Positions 18,941 to 27,439 of a stretch of 64,000 nucleotides of DNA are shown here, piece by piece. A model generated the notes under the pieces. That model did no database searches, was not told where the DNA came from, and was given only the letters and a program-made list of their open reading frames with translations. Source of the stretch: Proteus vulgaris. GTDB lineage: Bacteria > Pseudomonadota > Gammaproteobacteria > Enterobacterales > Enterobacteriaceae. Both the position numbers and the translations under genes were made by a program. Position 1 is the first letter of the stretch; each line of letters starts with the position of its first letter. The stretch is taken from contig NZ_JAEHOQ010000003.1 of NCBI RefSeq assembly GCF_016239305.1, forward strand, positions 124,001 to 188,000, written 5' to 3'.

Positions 18941-20082
18941 TGGTCAAAACATCTTTTATTTTGGGGCTGGCCTTTGCCAGCCTCTTTATTTCGCACACAG
19001 CACAAGCTCAACTCTTTCCCGATAGGCAACAAATAGACCAATGGTTAGTTGAATTAGGCGGAAAAAATAATTTCGACCGCAGTAAAACTATCGACTGGGG
19101 CGTATTGCCGGGCCCATTTTATACGCCAGAGTTAGAATTGGGTGTAGGTATTGCACTTGTTGGTCTTTATCAAGCCGATAGTCGCCCTGATAGTAAAATC
19201 TCGTCCCTCTCATTAAGTGGCTTTGGCTCATCAACCGGTGCTTTTGGTATGACCTTTAGCAACTATACCTATTTGGCAGATGATACTTGGCGCTTTTATC
19301 TCACAGGAACATTAAATAATGTTCCCACCAATTATTGGGGAGAGGGCTATCACGAAGGGCGCGTAAAAGATCATTTCGGTGAATATCGCTCTCAAGAATT
19401 GCGTCTAACTCCCACATTACTACGCCAAATTACCAAAAACACTTATATAGGATTAGGGTGGGATTACGCTAACTTACAAGCGGCGGCACCTGATGATGAG
19501 TTTAAAGCCTATATGGGTAAACGTCATTTGCCATTACGCTCTACCAGTTCAGGATTAAGTGTGCGCTTTACCTATGATAGTCGCGATTTTTTGCCTAACG
19601 CTCGTCAAGGCCAAGCCTTTGATATTAGCTATACTCATTATTCATCGGATACCGGTAGTAATAATCGTTTTAATGCAACTCAAATGCAGTACAACTACTA
19701 TTACCCATTAACCGAAGATGCGGTGCTCGCCTTTGATAGCTATGCTCGCTTTACCTCGGGAGATGTACCATGGACGCAGCTTTCTAAATTAAGTAACGGC
19801 CATCAGATGCGTGGCTATTATGAAGGGCGATATCAAGATAATCATGTATTTTCAACCCAAGTTGAGTACCGTCAAAAGCTCGATTGGCGTCATGGCATTG
19901 CACTTTGGCTGGGGGGGGGTACGTTAAGCGACCAAGCCCGTGATTTAGGTAAAGGCCATTGGTTGCCTAGTGTTGGTGTTGGTTATCGATTTGAGTTTAA
20001 GCCACGTATGAATGTGCGTCTCGATTTTGGTATAGGTAAAGAAAGTACAGGGTTCTATTTTCAAGTAGGTGAAGCATTTTGA
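18940..20082 (+). CDS. BamA/TamA-like surface antigen barrel without POTRA domains
   Basis: The 380-residue product has a signal peptide (cut likely after AQA, residue 23) and resembles the barrel half of Omp85/bacterial surface antigen proteins. Features are GLSVRFTYDSRDFLPNARQGQ, VEYRQKLDWRHGIALWLGGG, and a final strand ending in terminal Phe. It is too short to hold POTRA repeats, as in the single-barrel members of the family. A run of nine G residues lies at 19911-19919 (residues 324-327), which is unusual in this AT-rich genome and could slip. Any length change not a multiple of three would remove the last barrel strands. It is coupled to both neighbours by overlapping stop and start codons. 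The substrate is unknown. Confidence 0.72.
   Translation: MVKTSFILGLAFASLFISHTAQAQLFPDRQQIDQWLVELGGKNNFDRSKTIDWGVLPGPFYTPELELGVGIALVGLYQADSRPDSKISSLSLSGFGSSTGAFGMTFSNYTYLADDTWRFYLTGTLNNVPTNYWGEGYHEGRVKDHFGEYRSQELRLTPTLLRQITKNTYIGLGWDYANLQAAAPDDEFKAYMGKRHLPLRSTSSGLSVRFTYDSRDFLPNARQGQAFDISYTHYSSDTGSNNRFNATQMQYNYYYPLTEDAVLAFDSYARFTSGDVPWTQLSKLSNGHQMRGYYEGRYQDNHVFSTQVEYRQKLDWRHGIALWLGGGTLSDQARDLGKGHWLPSVGVGYRFEFKPRMNVRLDFGIGKESTGFYFQVGEAF
19911..19919 (+). repeat. G9 homopolymer inside the Omp85-like gene
   Basis: Nine consecutive G residues encode part of LGGGT. Runs of this length are prone to slipped-strand change and are a common basis of phase variation in surface protein genes. As given, the tract keeps the frame open. 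Confidence 0.85.
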
Positions 20083-21236
20083 CGTTCAAGCGTTTTCTTT
20101 TTATTAATACTATTGCCTTCTTCTTATTTATTGCAGGTTGCACTCATGTCACGCCTGTTAATTCTCTACACGCAAATCTTGAGAGCGTGACACACGAAAA
20201 AGCGTCTCACGTATGGCAAACACCTGCACCGCTAACAGCGCCTAATGGTTTAAGGCCTTGTTGTGCTTTTGGTTATAACTTAAAAGTCAAAGCGTTTGAA
20301 ATACCCGTGCCTTTTTATCGTATTGATAATGTGGTTGAAGCCTCGGCATTAGGTAATCATCGTTATAACGATAGCTTTTGGCTAGGTACAGTGGCCGTAT
20401 TAGGTTTGGGAAGTGAAAAATCAGGTTTAATTTACTCCCGTAAAGGAGGATTCCTTGATATCGCCCATATTCGTGATACCGCAGATTACACTTATTATCT
20501 CTTTAGCCATATCTATCCAAAATTAGGCCAAGAGTGGACACTAACACTAAGTAATGAACTGGCACAACGTAAAATACACTTTAATGCTTTTACCCCACCG
20601 AAAGATGAAACAGAACGCTATACCTTAAGTGCTTATCTTGCAGCGCGATTAGGTTATCGTCTTGCGGTATGGCATGAAATTGCACAATGGTATGGCTTTC
20701 GTTCTGTGCCGGGATTCTCCGAAGGTATCTCTGCATTTTCACCTGAAGATCTCTACTCCAACTTAATTGGCGCACGACTTTCACTCACCGTGATCCTTAA
20801 TGGTCACGCCACCAGTCTTGAGCACTATAATCAATCAATGCAGGGTATCATTCCTTCCGCACTCTACCAATTAGAAGCCCAATCTCGTCAATTAACACAA
20901 CAATGGTTTGATGTGATTGATGGACAATGGTGGGATAGTCAACAACGTGTTCCTGACAAATTTTTAGTTTTAATGCGTGATTATCATATCTCGGATAAAC
21001 GGTATCCCGTGTTACCTTTTGAGGAAACTGCATCTCCACACTACCTCACATTACCTAGTGCTTATTCTGGTTACGTTTTAGAACAATTAGCAGAATTTCA
21101 GCTTTGGCCAACAACACAAATGGCAAATTTACCTTATCCAAAAATCTATTGGCATGAAGCGGATTTTACTGATTTAACAGAAAAAGCACGTGAAATTGAT
21201 AATAAAACCAGACCAAAAACAACAAAAACTGACTAA
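20079..21236 (+). CDS. DUF4056-like lipoprotein of the outer-membrane operon
   Basis: This 385-residue lipoprotein has a basic start, hydrophobic core and lipobox IAGC with Cys21. The RPCCAFG stretch near residue 60 and the block HEIAQWYGFRSVPGFSEGISAFSPEDLYSNL agree with my memory of the DUF4056 family, whose function is unknown. The HE...W part might bind a metal, but this is a guess. No ATG is found near the 5' end; the TTG at 20079 overlaps the upstream stop as TTGA and gives a good signal peptide, so re-initiation at TTG is the likely start. The operon suggests that the lipoprotein works with the two barrel proteins at the outer membrane. Confidence 0.7.
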   Translation: MTFKRFLFINTIAFFLFIAGCTHVTPVNSLHANLESVTHEKASHVWQTPAPLTAPNGLRPCCAFGYNLKVKAFEIPVPFYRIDNVVEASALGNHRYNDSFWLGTVAVLGLGSEKSGLIYSRKGGFLDIAHIRDTADYTYYLFSHIYPKLGQEWTLTLSNELAQRKIHFNAFTPPKDETERYTLSAYLAARLGYRLAVWHEIAQWYGFRSVPGFSEGISAFSPEDLYSNLIGARLSLTVILNGHATSLEHYNQSMQGIIPSALYQLEAQSRQLTQQWFDVIDGQWWDSQQRVPDKFLVLMRDYHISDKRYPVLPFEETASPHYLTLPSAYSGYVLEQLAEFQLWPTTQMANLPYPKIYWHEADFTDLTEKAREIDNKTRPKTTKTD

Positions 21237-21262
21237 ATAATAAACAAAATTGACACATTAAA

Positions 21263-21289
21263 AACCCTTAAATTTACTAAATTTGGGTT
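21263..21289 (+). terminator. Possible terminator after the outer-membrane operon
   Basis: AACCC (21263-21267) pairs with GGGTT (21285-21289), with an inner AAATTT/AAATTT pairing and a TT bulge. A T run follows only about ten bases later. It lies 27 nt after the stop of the lipoprotein gene and is a weak candidate. Confidence 0.35.
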
Positions 21290-21511
21290 AAGTCACAGCT
21301 TTTTTCATAAGATAAATTTAAGTTTATATCAAAAAAGCATTTTTTGTTAAAGGAGAAAAGCGATTATAAAACGTGGCCTTCCAGTGAATCTTATACATTT
21401 AGTTAACAAATCACTCGTAGTTATCCTAATGTGAGGCGATATTTTGTAGCTATGAAAAAAGTAATTTGCTAGTATTCGTTCGATTTTTATCCAGTTAAAC
21501 GAGGAGAAGCA

Positions 21512-22306
21512 ATGCCCTCTCAATTGATGAGGACAAGTGCCGTCTTCGCTTTCTTGATTTCACTACTATTTACTGGTGTAAGTTTTGCTTCAACCAGTAC
21601 CAGCAGTTCCCAGATACTGCAGGCGTATTCTTTCAAAAGCACGTCAACACCGTTGCCAGATTTGAAAAGATACCCTTCGGGAACACAGCGTAAGAAAGCG
21701 TTTTTAAATGTCATAGTTCCTATTATTGACAATGTTAATAATAAGATAATGAGAGATCGTGAGTGGTTAACTGCTCAACGTAAAGCCCAGCACTGGGGCA
21801 GCGCAGATTAAAAAAAACTGCGTGAAATCTGTCAATACTATGGCGTCACATGTACCAGCCCTAAAAAAGTAAATTGGGATTCGTTACTGACTCGCGTTGA
21901 TATTATTCCGACACACTTTGTCGCAACGCAAGCCGCTACAGAATCTGGCTGGGGAACATCAAAGTTGGCACAACAAAATAACAATCTATTCGGTATGCGA
22001 TGTGGGAGTCAGTCTTGCAATAACGTTCCGGGGAAAACCAAAGGCTATGCAGCCTACCCTGATATTGAAGGCTCAGTGATTGCTTATATGCGTAATCTTA
22101 ATACGCACCGCGCCTATAATTCATTGCGCTCCTCAAGAGCACAGCAAAGGATGACGCAGCAACAACTCGACTCTCGCCAGTTAATCACTGACTTGAAAGG
22201 TTACTCAGAATTGGGTTCAAGTTATAACGATTATCTGACCGAAATGTTCGACTCAAATAAAAAACTGATCACTCAAGTTCAGTTACAGTCGAAACAAGAT
22301 AGTTAA
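21512..22306 (+). pseudogene. bax: bax, glucosaminidase-type Bax protein gene with an in-frame stop
   Basis: The reading frame from ATG 21512 (GAGGAG upstream) to 22306 encodes a Bax protein of the usual size (264 codons) but is cut by TAA at 21809-21811 after SAD. The codons that follow (KKLREICQYYGV, then ATQAATESGWGTSKLAQQNN) are in the same frame, so this is a point nonsense change and not a frameshift. The lost part carries the glucosaminidase-like domain with the TESGWG catalytic-glutamate motif. The N-terminal fragment of 99 residues has a signal peptide and no catalytic part. A stop such as TTA to TAA, or AAA to TAA, would explain it. A sequencing error or readthrough cannot be ruled out. 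Confidence 0.85.
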
Positions 22307-22330
22307 GCCTTAACAGGCTTTCATCTGGCA

Positions 22331-22366
22331 AAAAGCCACTTTTCTTCCTAGAGAAAAGTGGCTTTT
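22331..22366 (+). terminator. Terminator after bax
   Basis: A perfect 14-bp stem, AAAAGCCACTTTTC (22331-22344) with GAAAAGTGGCTTTT (22353-22366), has an 8-nt loop and a T-rich end. It lies 25 nt after the bax stop and separates it from the O-acetylation cluster. Confidence 0.88.
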
Positions 22367-22469
22367 ATTTATCACAAGATAATCTTTTGATTGAAAGCCA
22401 GCTTATAATTCATAATATATGGGGTAACACGTTTGGTATGACTTTTAAATCACACCCTTAGAGCCATTT

Positions 22470-23888
22470 ATGAATTTTTTTTCATTCGAGTTTCTCGGAG
22501 CCTTTGTTAGCTTTTTTATTCTATACTGGCTCTTCCAAAAGCACGTTAAGATCCAAAATATCCTACTGATTACAGTCAGTTATGCTTTTCTCTTTTATGC
22601 TGATTATCGTCCTGCGATTATCTTATTAAGCTATACGCTCTTTATTTATTTACTGGCAAATATATTAACGAAGTACACCTCTTCTAAAGTCATATATTGG
22701 CTATTAGGGCTATTGGTGGGAGTCTACTTTACCGCCTTTAAATATTACTCCTTTTTCCAAGAAACGCTGACACAAGCATTTCAACAATGGGGACTCAACA
22801 TTGAGTTACCACTGATTGAATTACTTGCGCCATTAGGGCTTTCATTCTACATATTCCATTCGGTAAGTTATGTGGTTTCTGTTTGTCGAAAAGAGATCCC
22901 CAAAGCTCCGTTTTTGGATGTTGTGCTTTATCTGTGCTTTTTTCCAAGCATCGTAGCTGGCCCTATTAATCGCGCTAAAGAATTTCTTCCGCAAATCCAG
23001 GCACCAACCCGAAAAATCATTGATTATAAAGGGGCGATCATGCTGATTGTGTTGGCTATCGCAAAACTCTTTTGGTTGAGTGGTTGGTTTTCAACAAACT
23101 ATGTTGATCCAGTATTTAATGCGCCCGATTTAGCGCAAAGCGGACAAGTGCTGACGGCAGTTTATGCCTATGCATGGCATATCTATTTCAATTTCTCAGG
23201 TTACACCAATCTTGTCACCGGTATTGCGTTATTACTAGGCTTTGTTGTGCCTCGTAACTTTAATGCCCCTTATTTAGCGATAAACTTAGCCGATTTCTGG
23301 CGTCGCTGGCACATTAGTTTATCTACCTTTATTCGTGATTACGTCTATATTCCTTTAGGGGGTAATCGTAACGGAGTGATTAGACAGAACTTTAATGCTT
23401 TTGCTGCGATGGTGATTTCTGGATTATGGCACGGCGCAGCCATGACCTTTATTATTTGGGGTGCGATTCACGGGATTGGCGTGGTGTTATTAAATATTAA
23501 ACACCGCCTCTTTCCTGCAAAGAAAAATGCCCCACCGAGTGCGTTATCGTCATTAAATATGTTGTTGTCATGGATAATCACTTTCCACTTTGTTTGCTTT
23601 GCGTGGATATTTTTCCGCAGTCAAACTGTGGGTGATGCATTTGTCTTAATACAGCAACTCTTTAGTGCGGGCGCTTGGGCATCATTACAAGCTGAAGGTT
23701 TAACGCTCTTTATGTTCTGGGGGTTGTTCTTGCTTTATCCTTGCTTTGTGACCTTAAGAGATATAGTGGCTCGCCTTGAGAAAAGAGTGCCGTGGTATGT
23801 TTATCCTCTACCACTTGCGTTGATCCTCACAATTATTTTTATGTTGTCTCCAGATGGGGTGCCAGGATTTATTTATGCCAGCTTTTGA
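22470..23888 (+). CDS. patA: PatA-type MBOAT O-acetyltransferase for peptidoglycan
   Basis: The 472-residue polytopic membrane protein belongs to the MBOAT family (AlgI/PatA). It shows the conserved block NLADFWRRWHISLSTFIRDYVYIPLGGNR and the active-site histidine His321 in ISGLWHGAAMTF. PatA is thought to move acetyl groups from the cytoplasm across the inner membrane to PatB, which places them on MurNAc. The neighbours PatB and Ape1 fit peptidoglycan O-acetylation rather than alginate acetylation, and no alginate genes are near. O-acetylation of MurNAc is known in Proteus mirabilis and protects against lysozyme. The gene ends inside the start of patB (14-nt overlap). Confidence 0.9.
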   Translation: MNFFSFEFLGAFVSFFILYWLFQKHVKIQNILLITVSYAFLFYADYRPAIILLSYTLFIYLLANILTKYTSSKVIYWLLGLLVGVYFTAFKYYSFFQETLTQAFQQWGLNIELPLIELLAPLGLSFYIFHSVSYVVSVCRKEIPKAPFLDVVLYLCFFPSIVAGPINRAKEFLPQIQAPTRKIIDYKGAIMLIVLAIAKLFWLSGWFSTNYVDPVFNAPDLAQSGQVLTAVYAYAWHIYFNFSGYTNLVTGIALLLGFVVPRNFNAPYLAINLADFWRRWHISLSTFIRDYVYIPLGGNRNGVIRQNFNAFAAMVISGLWHGAAMTFIIWGAIHGIGVVLLNIKHRLFPAKKNAPPSALSSLNMLLSWIITFHFVCFAWIFFRSQTVGDAFVLIQQLFSAGAWASLQAEGLTLFMFWGLFLLYPCFVTLRDIVARLEKRVPWYVYPLPLALILTIIFMLSPDGVPGFIYASF

Positions 23889-25077
23889 TTTCTGCTCAAA
23901 CCTAAAAAAGACAGCAAAAGTTGCCTTAATGGTGCTGTTGAGTACCCTTTTGCTGATTTGGCTAAACCAAACATCACTAGAGCGCTTTTGGCAACAACAA
24001 TATCATCGCCCTGCACCTTGGTCGGGGCTTTCTCATTATTATGCTTGGGAAGTCGGTGGGCAACTGCGTGATGGCGTATTTGTTGCAATAGAAAGCTATG
24101 GCGATTATCTACAGGTTCACCATCCTGATAATCAGGCAAAACCTATTGTACAAGTTTCGGTGCCAGAACAACTTCCTGAAGGTTTTGCCGTTGGTTTGCA
24201 CTTCTTTAATGGATATACACGACCTGCGTCCCAACTAACGCAACGCTTTCCACAGTTGTTAGAGCGTAAGCAAGCAATGGGAGGATTACCTTACCATTCT
24301 GTTACTGATGTTTCTGATGCAGCATTAGAAGCCTTAAAACCTATCGTCCCAAAAAAAGACATTATCTTATCACCAAAAGATAAAGTCTTATTTGCGGGTG
24401 ACTCCATGATGCAAGGCGTCGCACCGTTACTTAAACGCCAACTGCAAACGGATTACAACATCAGCAGTATTGATTTAAGTAAACAAAGTACAGGGCTTGC
24501 TTATCCGCGCTTTTTCAATTGGCCACAAACTATCGCAACACGTTTAGCCAGTGACGACGCCATTAAATTACTGGTGGTCTTTTTAGGCCCTAACGATCCT
24601 TGGGATATGCCACCTGATGGTGGTGGACGTTACTTAAAATTTGCCAGTGAAGCATGGGAATCAACTTACCGAGCACGCATTGCAGGCATCATAGAAAATG
24701 CCAGACAGAATAATGTCACGGTTATTTGGGTTGGCCCACCAAATATGCGCAAGCAAAAGTTATCTGAAGGTATGTCATATCTTGATAAACTTTATCGCGA
24801 AGAAGCTGAAAAAATGGGTGAAATTTACCTTTCCGTCAATGATATGTTTAAATATGAGAAAGATATTTATTCTGATTATATGGGTGATGGTAGTAGCCGT
24901 GTTAAGTTAAGAGCCGGTGATGGTATTCATTTTAGCTTAAAAGGTCAGCAAATTATTGCTCAACAGGTATTCTCACGTATTCATCTTCAAGAAGAAACAA
25001 AAGAAGATAATGCAGTCGATGATGTAAAAGATAAAAACACGGTTATTGTAAATGAAACAATTAACGCACATCCTTGA
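23875..25077 (+). CDS. patB: PatB-type peptidoglycan O-acetyltransferase (SGNH/GDSL)
   Basis: The product is a membrane-anchored SGNH-fold enzyme that passes acetyl groups to the C6 hydroxyl of MurNAc in the periplasm. I chose ATG 23875 (400 residues) because AGGA lies 7 nt upstream; ATG 23854 would add seven residues. An N-terminal membrane helix (about 13-30) is followed by the catalytic serine Ser177 in GDSMMQG and the dyad Asp349/His352 in GDGIHFS, which matches the Ser-Asp-His order of Neisseria PatB. The oxyanion-type GPNDPWDMP block lies between them. It overlaps patA and ape1, so the three genes form one coupled operon. Confidence 0.9.
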   Translation: MPAFDFCSNLKKTAKVALMVLLSTLLLIWLNQTSLERFWQQQYHRPAPWSGLSHYYAWEVGGQLRDGVFVAIESYGDYLQVHHPDNQAKPIVQVSVPEQLPEGFAVGLHFFNGYTRPASQLTQRFPQLLERKQAMGGLPYHSVTDVSDAALEALKPIVPKKDIILSPKDKVLFAGDSMMQGVAPLLKRQLQTDYNISSIDLSKQSTGLAYPRFFNWPQTIATRLASDDAIKLLVVFLGPNDPWDMPPDGGGRYLKFASEAWESTYRARIAGIIENARQNNVTVIWVGPPNMRKQKLSEGMSYLDKLYREEAEKMGEIYLSVNDMFKYEKDIYSDYMGDGSSRVKLRAGDGIHFSLKGQQIIAQQVFSRIHLQEETKEDNAVDDVKDKNTVIVNETINAHP

Positions 25078-26284
25078 GCGTAAAACTTTAGTCAGTTGCT
25101 CAATCATACTGGCTTTGGTTTCACTCTTAGTTGCTTGTAGCCAAGACACTGAAAAAAAAGTGAAGTTACCCACACCCACAGTATTACCTGCTGATGGTTC
25201 AAGACAGCTTTACAACTATCACGATCCTCACTTTGCGAGCTTTGTTAAAAAGTTACAACAAGGCCGTCAAACAGTACATATTGTTCAGCTAGGGGATTCT
25301 CATACTGCGGCTGATTTTTTTAGTGGTAAGTTGCGTGAACGCTTTCAAGCTGATTACGGTAATGGCGGTATTGGTTTTATTCCTCCGACTAATATCGCAG
25401 GACAACGTATTGCAAACGTACAATATCAGAGTGATAAAAAAGCATGGGCACTGCTTTCAAGTAGAAAAGATAGCGATCCTGATTTCCCATTAGGAGGGTT
25501 TATTAGTGAACCACAAGCTAAATGGGCTAAATTACAGTTATCTGAAAATCCAGTAACTCAACAACGTTATCAGCTACAAGCACTCTATAAAACGCCAACT
25601 ACTGCACAAGTGAATGTACAGTCATCGACAAACAAAGTCCTTTCACTATCACAAACACAAGGTAAATGGCAGTTTTCAACCCCAACAACGATGACTTTTC
25701 CAGTCAGTATTACGGTTAGCAAAAGCCAACCAGTTAAATTAGGCGGTTGGTTGATCACCAATCAACAACCTGGCGTCATGCTCTCCTCATTAGGCATTAA
25801 TGGTGCCACAATCAATATGATGGATAGATGGGGTGCACAATGGACAGAAACGTTAGGCCAGTTAAATCCCGATATGGTGATTTTAGCTTATGGTACCAAT
25901 GAAGCCTTTAATGATACCTTCGATTTGAATGCCTATCGTCAACAACTGACGGATAAAATTCGTCAAATTCGCCAACAAGCACCTAATAGCACTATCTTAT
26001 TAATTGGACCTTCTGATTCAATTAAAAATAAAGAAGCGCCTGATTGCCGTTCACAGCAGCCCCAATGGCTCAGCGATATTGTCAGAATTCAAAAAGAAGT
26101 GGCTCAACAAGAGAAAACACTGTTTTGGGATTGGCGTGACTATATGGGGGGGGAATGTTCGATAAAAGCTTGGGCGTTGTATGATTTAGCAAGGCCTGAT
26201 GGTGTGCATCTTTCTCGTGAAGGGTATGAGAGCAGTGCTAATACACTCTATAGCCAATTGAATACCTTAATGAACAAAAGCTAA
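25052..26284 (+). CDS. ape1: Ape1-type peptidoglycan O-acetylesterase lipoprotein
   Basis: This 410-residue SGNH esterase removes O-acetyl groups from MurNAc so that lytic transglycosylases can act. It has a lipobox ending in Cys29 (LVAC). The catalytic serine is Ser83 in GDSHTAADFF, and the Asp383/His386 pair lies in DGVHLS, closely matching the Ser80/Asp366/His369 layout of Neisseria gonorrhoeae Ape1. The start lies inside patB (26-nt overlap). Eight consecutive G residues at 26146-26153 encode MGGE at residues 365-368, only about 15 residues before the catalytic Asp. Slippage there would remove both Asp and His and switch the esterase off. Confidence 0.92.
   Translation: MKQLTHILERKTLVSCSIILALVSLLVACSQDTEKKVKLPTPTVLPADGSRQLYNYHDPHFASFVKKLQQGRQTVHIVQLGDSHTAADFFSGKLRERFQADYGNGGIGFIPPTNIAGQRIANVQYQSDKKAWALLSSRKDSDPDFPLGGFISEPQAKWAKLQLSENPVTQQRYQLQALYKTPTTAQVNVQSSTNKVLSLSQTQGKWQFSTPTTMTFPVSITVSKSQPVKLGGWLITNQQPGVMLSSLGINGATINMMDRWGAQWTETLGQLNPDMVILAYGTNEAFNDTFDLNAYRQQLTDKIRQIRQQAPNSTILLIGPSDSIKNKEAPDCRSQQPQWLSDIVRIQKEVAQQEKTLFWDWRDYMGGECSIKAWALYDLARPDGVHLSREGYESSANTLYSQLNTLMNKS
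26146..26153 (+). repeat. G8 homopolymer inside ape1
   Basis: Eight G residues in a row, in frame as given, upstream of the codons for catalytic Asp383 and His386. Such tracts can change length during replication. The tract is unusual for the base composition around it. Confidence 0.85.
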
Positions 26285-26303
26285 TTTAAGATTGTTAGCA
26301 TAC

Positions 26304-26328
26304 AAAAAGGAGCATATTGCTCCTTTTT
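26304..26328. terminator. Bidirectional terminator between ape1 and the chemoreceptor gene
   Basis: AAAAAGGAGCA (26304-26314) and TGCTCCTTTTT (26318-26328) form an 11-bp stem with a 3-nt loop. The T run on each strand lets it end ape1 on the plus strand and the convergent chemoreceptor gene on the minus strand. Confidence 0.88.
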
Positions 26329-26351
26329 ACTTTTCTTATTGAGTTGATTAA

Positions 26352-27290
26352 TCACTCATCCATAGCATTTAATAAAGCATCCACATACTTGATAACATCA
26401 ACACTGGCTTGCTCCATATGTTCGATATACCGAGTTACCGCTTCTTGATTGCCCTCTATATTGGCGCTCAGTGCTAAACGACCGCATTCATGTACTAACT
26501 TATGGGGTTCTTCTAAGCGACGAAAAGCCTCAGTATCTGCAAACTTCCGACCATCTCCTTGGTAATACCATTTTCCTAGTCGACACTCTGTATGCTGATT
26601 AACACTATTTTCATCATCATTATTAAGTAAGTGGATGTAGATAGCTTCTTTCCATAAAACATGATCCAGTTTGATGGTATTAAAAAACTGTTCCATCGCG
26701 ATAAACGTAAAAAGATGTTTAAGATCACCAGCTTGTTCTGATAATGACACCAAATTTTGATGACCTTCTACGACCAGTTGTTTAACTTGGTGTACATGCT
26801 CTCGGTTTTTTTCTGTGACTCCTTTAATAAGAGTAAAGCGAGCACCTAAATTATTATTAATGGTTGCAATAGAAGAGGCTTGTTGCTGGATTTCTAAGGA
26901 TAACTTTTTCATCTCTTGAGCTAATACGGCAAAACCAGCGCCTTCACGCCCGATATGACCAGCTTCAATCGCTGAATTTATCGATAAAATATTAGCCTGA
27001 TTTGAAAGCTTATCAATATTACAGACACTATTTTTAATTTTTTTTAGCCAGCCTGAGAAATTATCTATGTCTTCTCTGCTATGTGTAAAATGTGCATCTA
27101 TTTCATTTAAAAATTGAGCTAATGACTGAGAGTTATCTAACATTTCACTAAAGAGATGTTCCATTTCCTCAAGCAGATTAAGCTTATCTTGTAGCTTATT
27201 GCTGGATACTAAGATGGAATCTCGAATAAGTGTGATTGTGTGAATATTGCAATCAGTGTGTTTAATAAAAAGCGAATTATAGTCAACCAT
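26352..27290 (-). CDS. Cytoplasmic chemoreceptor with C-terminal zinc-binding CZB domain
   Basis: The 312-residue protein has no membrane segment. Residues about 30-195 form a short methyl-accepting signalling helix pair with the tip sequence SNQANILSINSAIEAG and GREGAGFAVLAQEMKKL, which binds CheA/CheW in chemoreceptors. The C-terminal part (about 196-310) is a CZB domain with the four zinc ligands His210 (KLDHVLWK), Cys236 (CRLGKWY), His263 and His267 (EPHKLVHECG). CZB domains sense zinc and oxidants such as hypochlorous acid. A soluble receptor of this build may act in chemotaxis or in another signalling output. It is a single gene, convergent with ape1. Confidence 0.88.
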   Translation of the reverse strand: MVDYNSLFIKHTDCNIHTITLIRDSILVSSNKLQDKLNLLEEMEHLFSEMLDNSQSLAQFLNEIDAHFTHSREDIDNFSGWLKKIKNSVCNIDKLSNQANILSINSAIEAGHIGREGAGFAVLAQEMKKLSLEIQQQASSIATINNNLGARFTLIKGVTEKNREHVHQVKQLVVEGHQNLVSLSEQAGDLKHLFTFIAMEQFFNTIKLDHVLWKEAIYIHLLNNDDENSVNQHTECRLGKWYYQGDGRKFADTEAFRRLEEPHKLVHECGRLALSANIEGNQEAVTRYIEHMEQASVDVIKYVDALLNAMDE

Positions 27291-27388
27291 AATATGACAA
27301 CCCTCATGTGCCCACCGAATAAAGAAGCCTATAGGTTAATGAGATATTTGGTATTTTCTGTCATATTTGATAGTCATTTATTGTAATG

Positions 27389-27413
27389 AAAAAAGCGCGT
27401 CAAAAGACGCGCT
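27389..27413 (-). terminator. Terminator after gntU
   Basis: On the minus strand, AGCGCGTC and GACGCGCT (27394-27413) form an 8-bp GC-rich stem with a TTTT loop, followed by a T6 run (27389-27394). It lies 27 nt after the gntU stop and ends the gntKU transcript. Confidence 0.9.
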
Positions 27414-27439
27414 AATAATGTGAAAATAAAGATTACATA

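Noticed and set aside
21810-21817. A8 run at the bax stop as a frameshift site
   Set aside because: The frame before the stop and the Bax-like frame after it are the same, so the break is a nonsense codon and not a slip.
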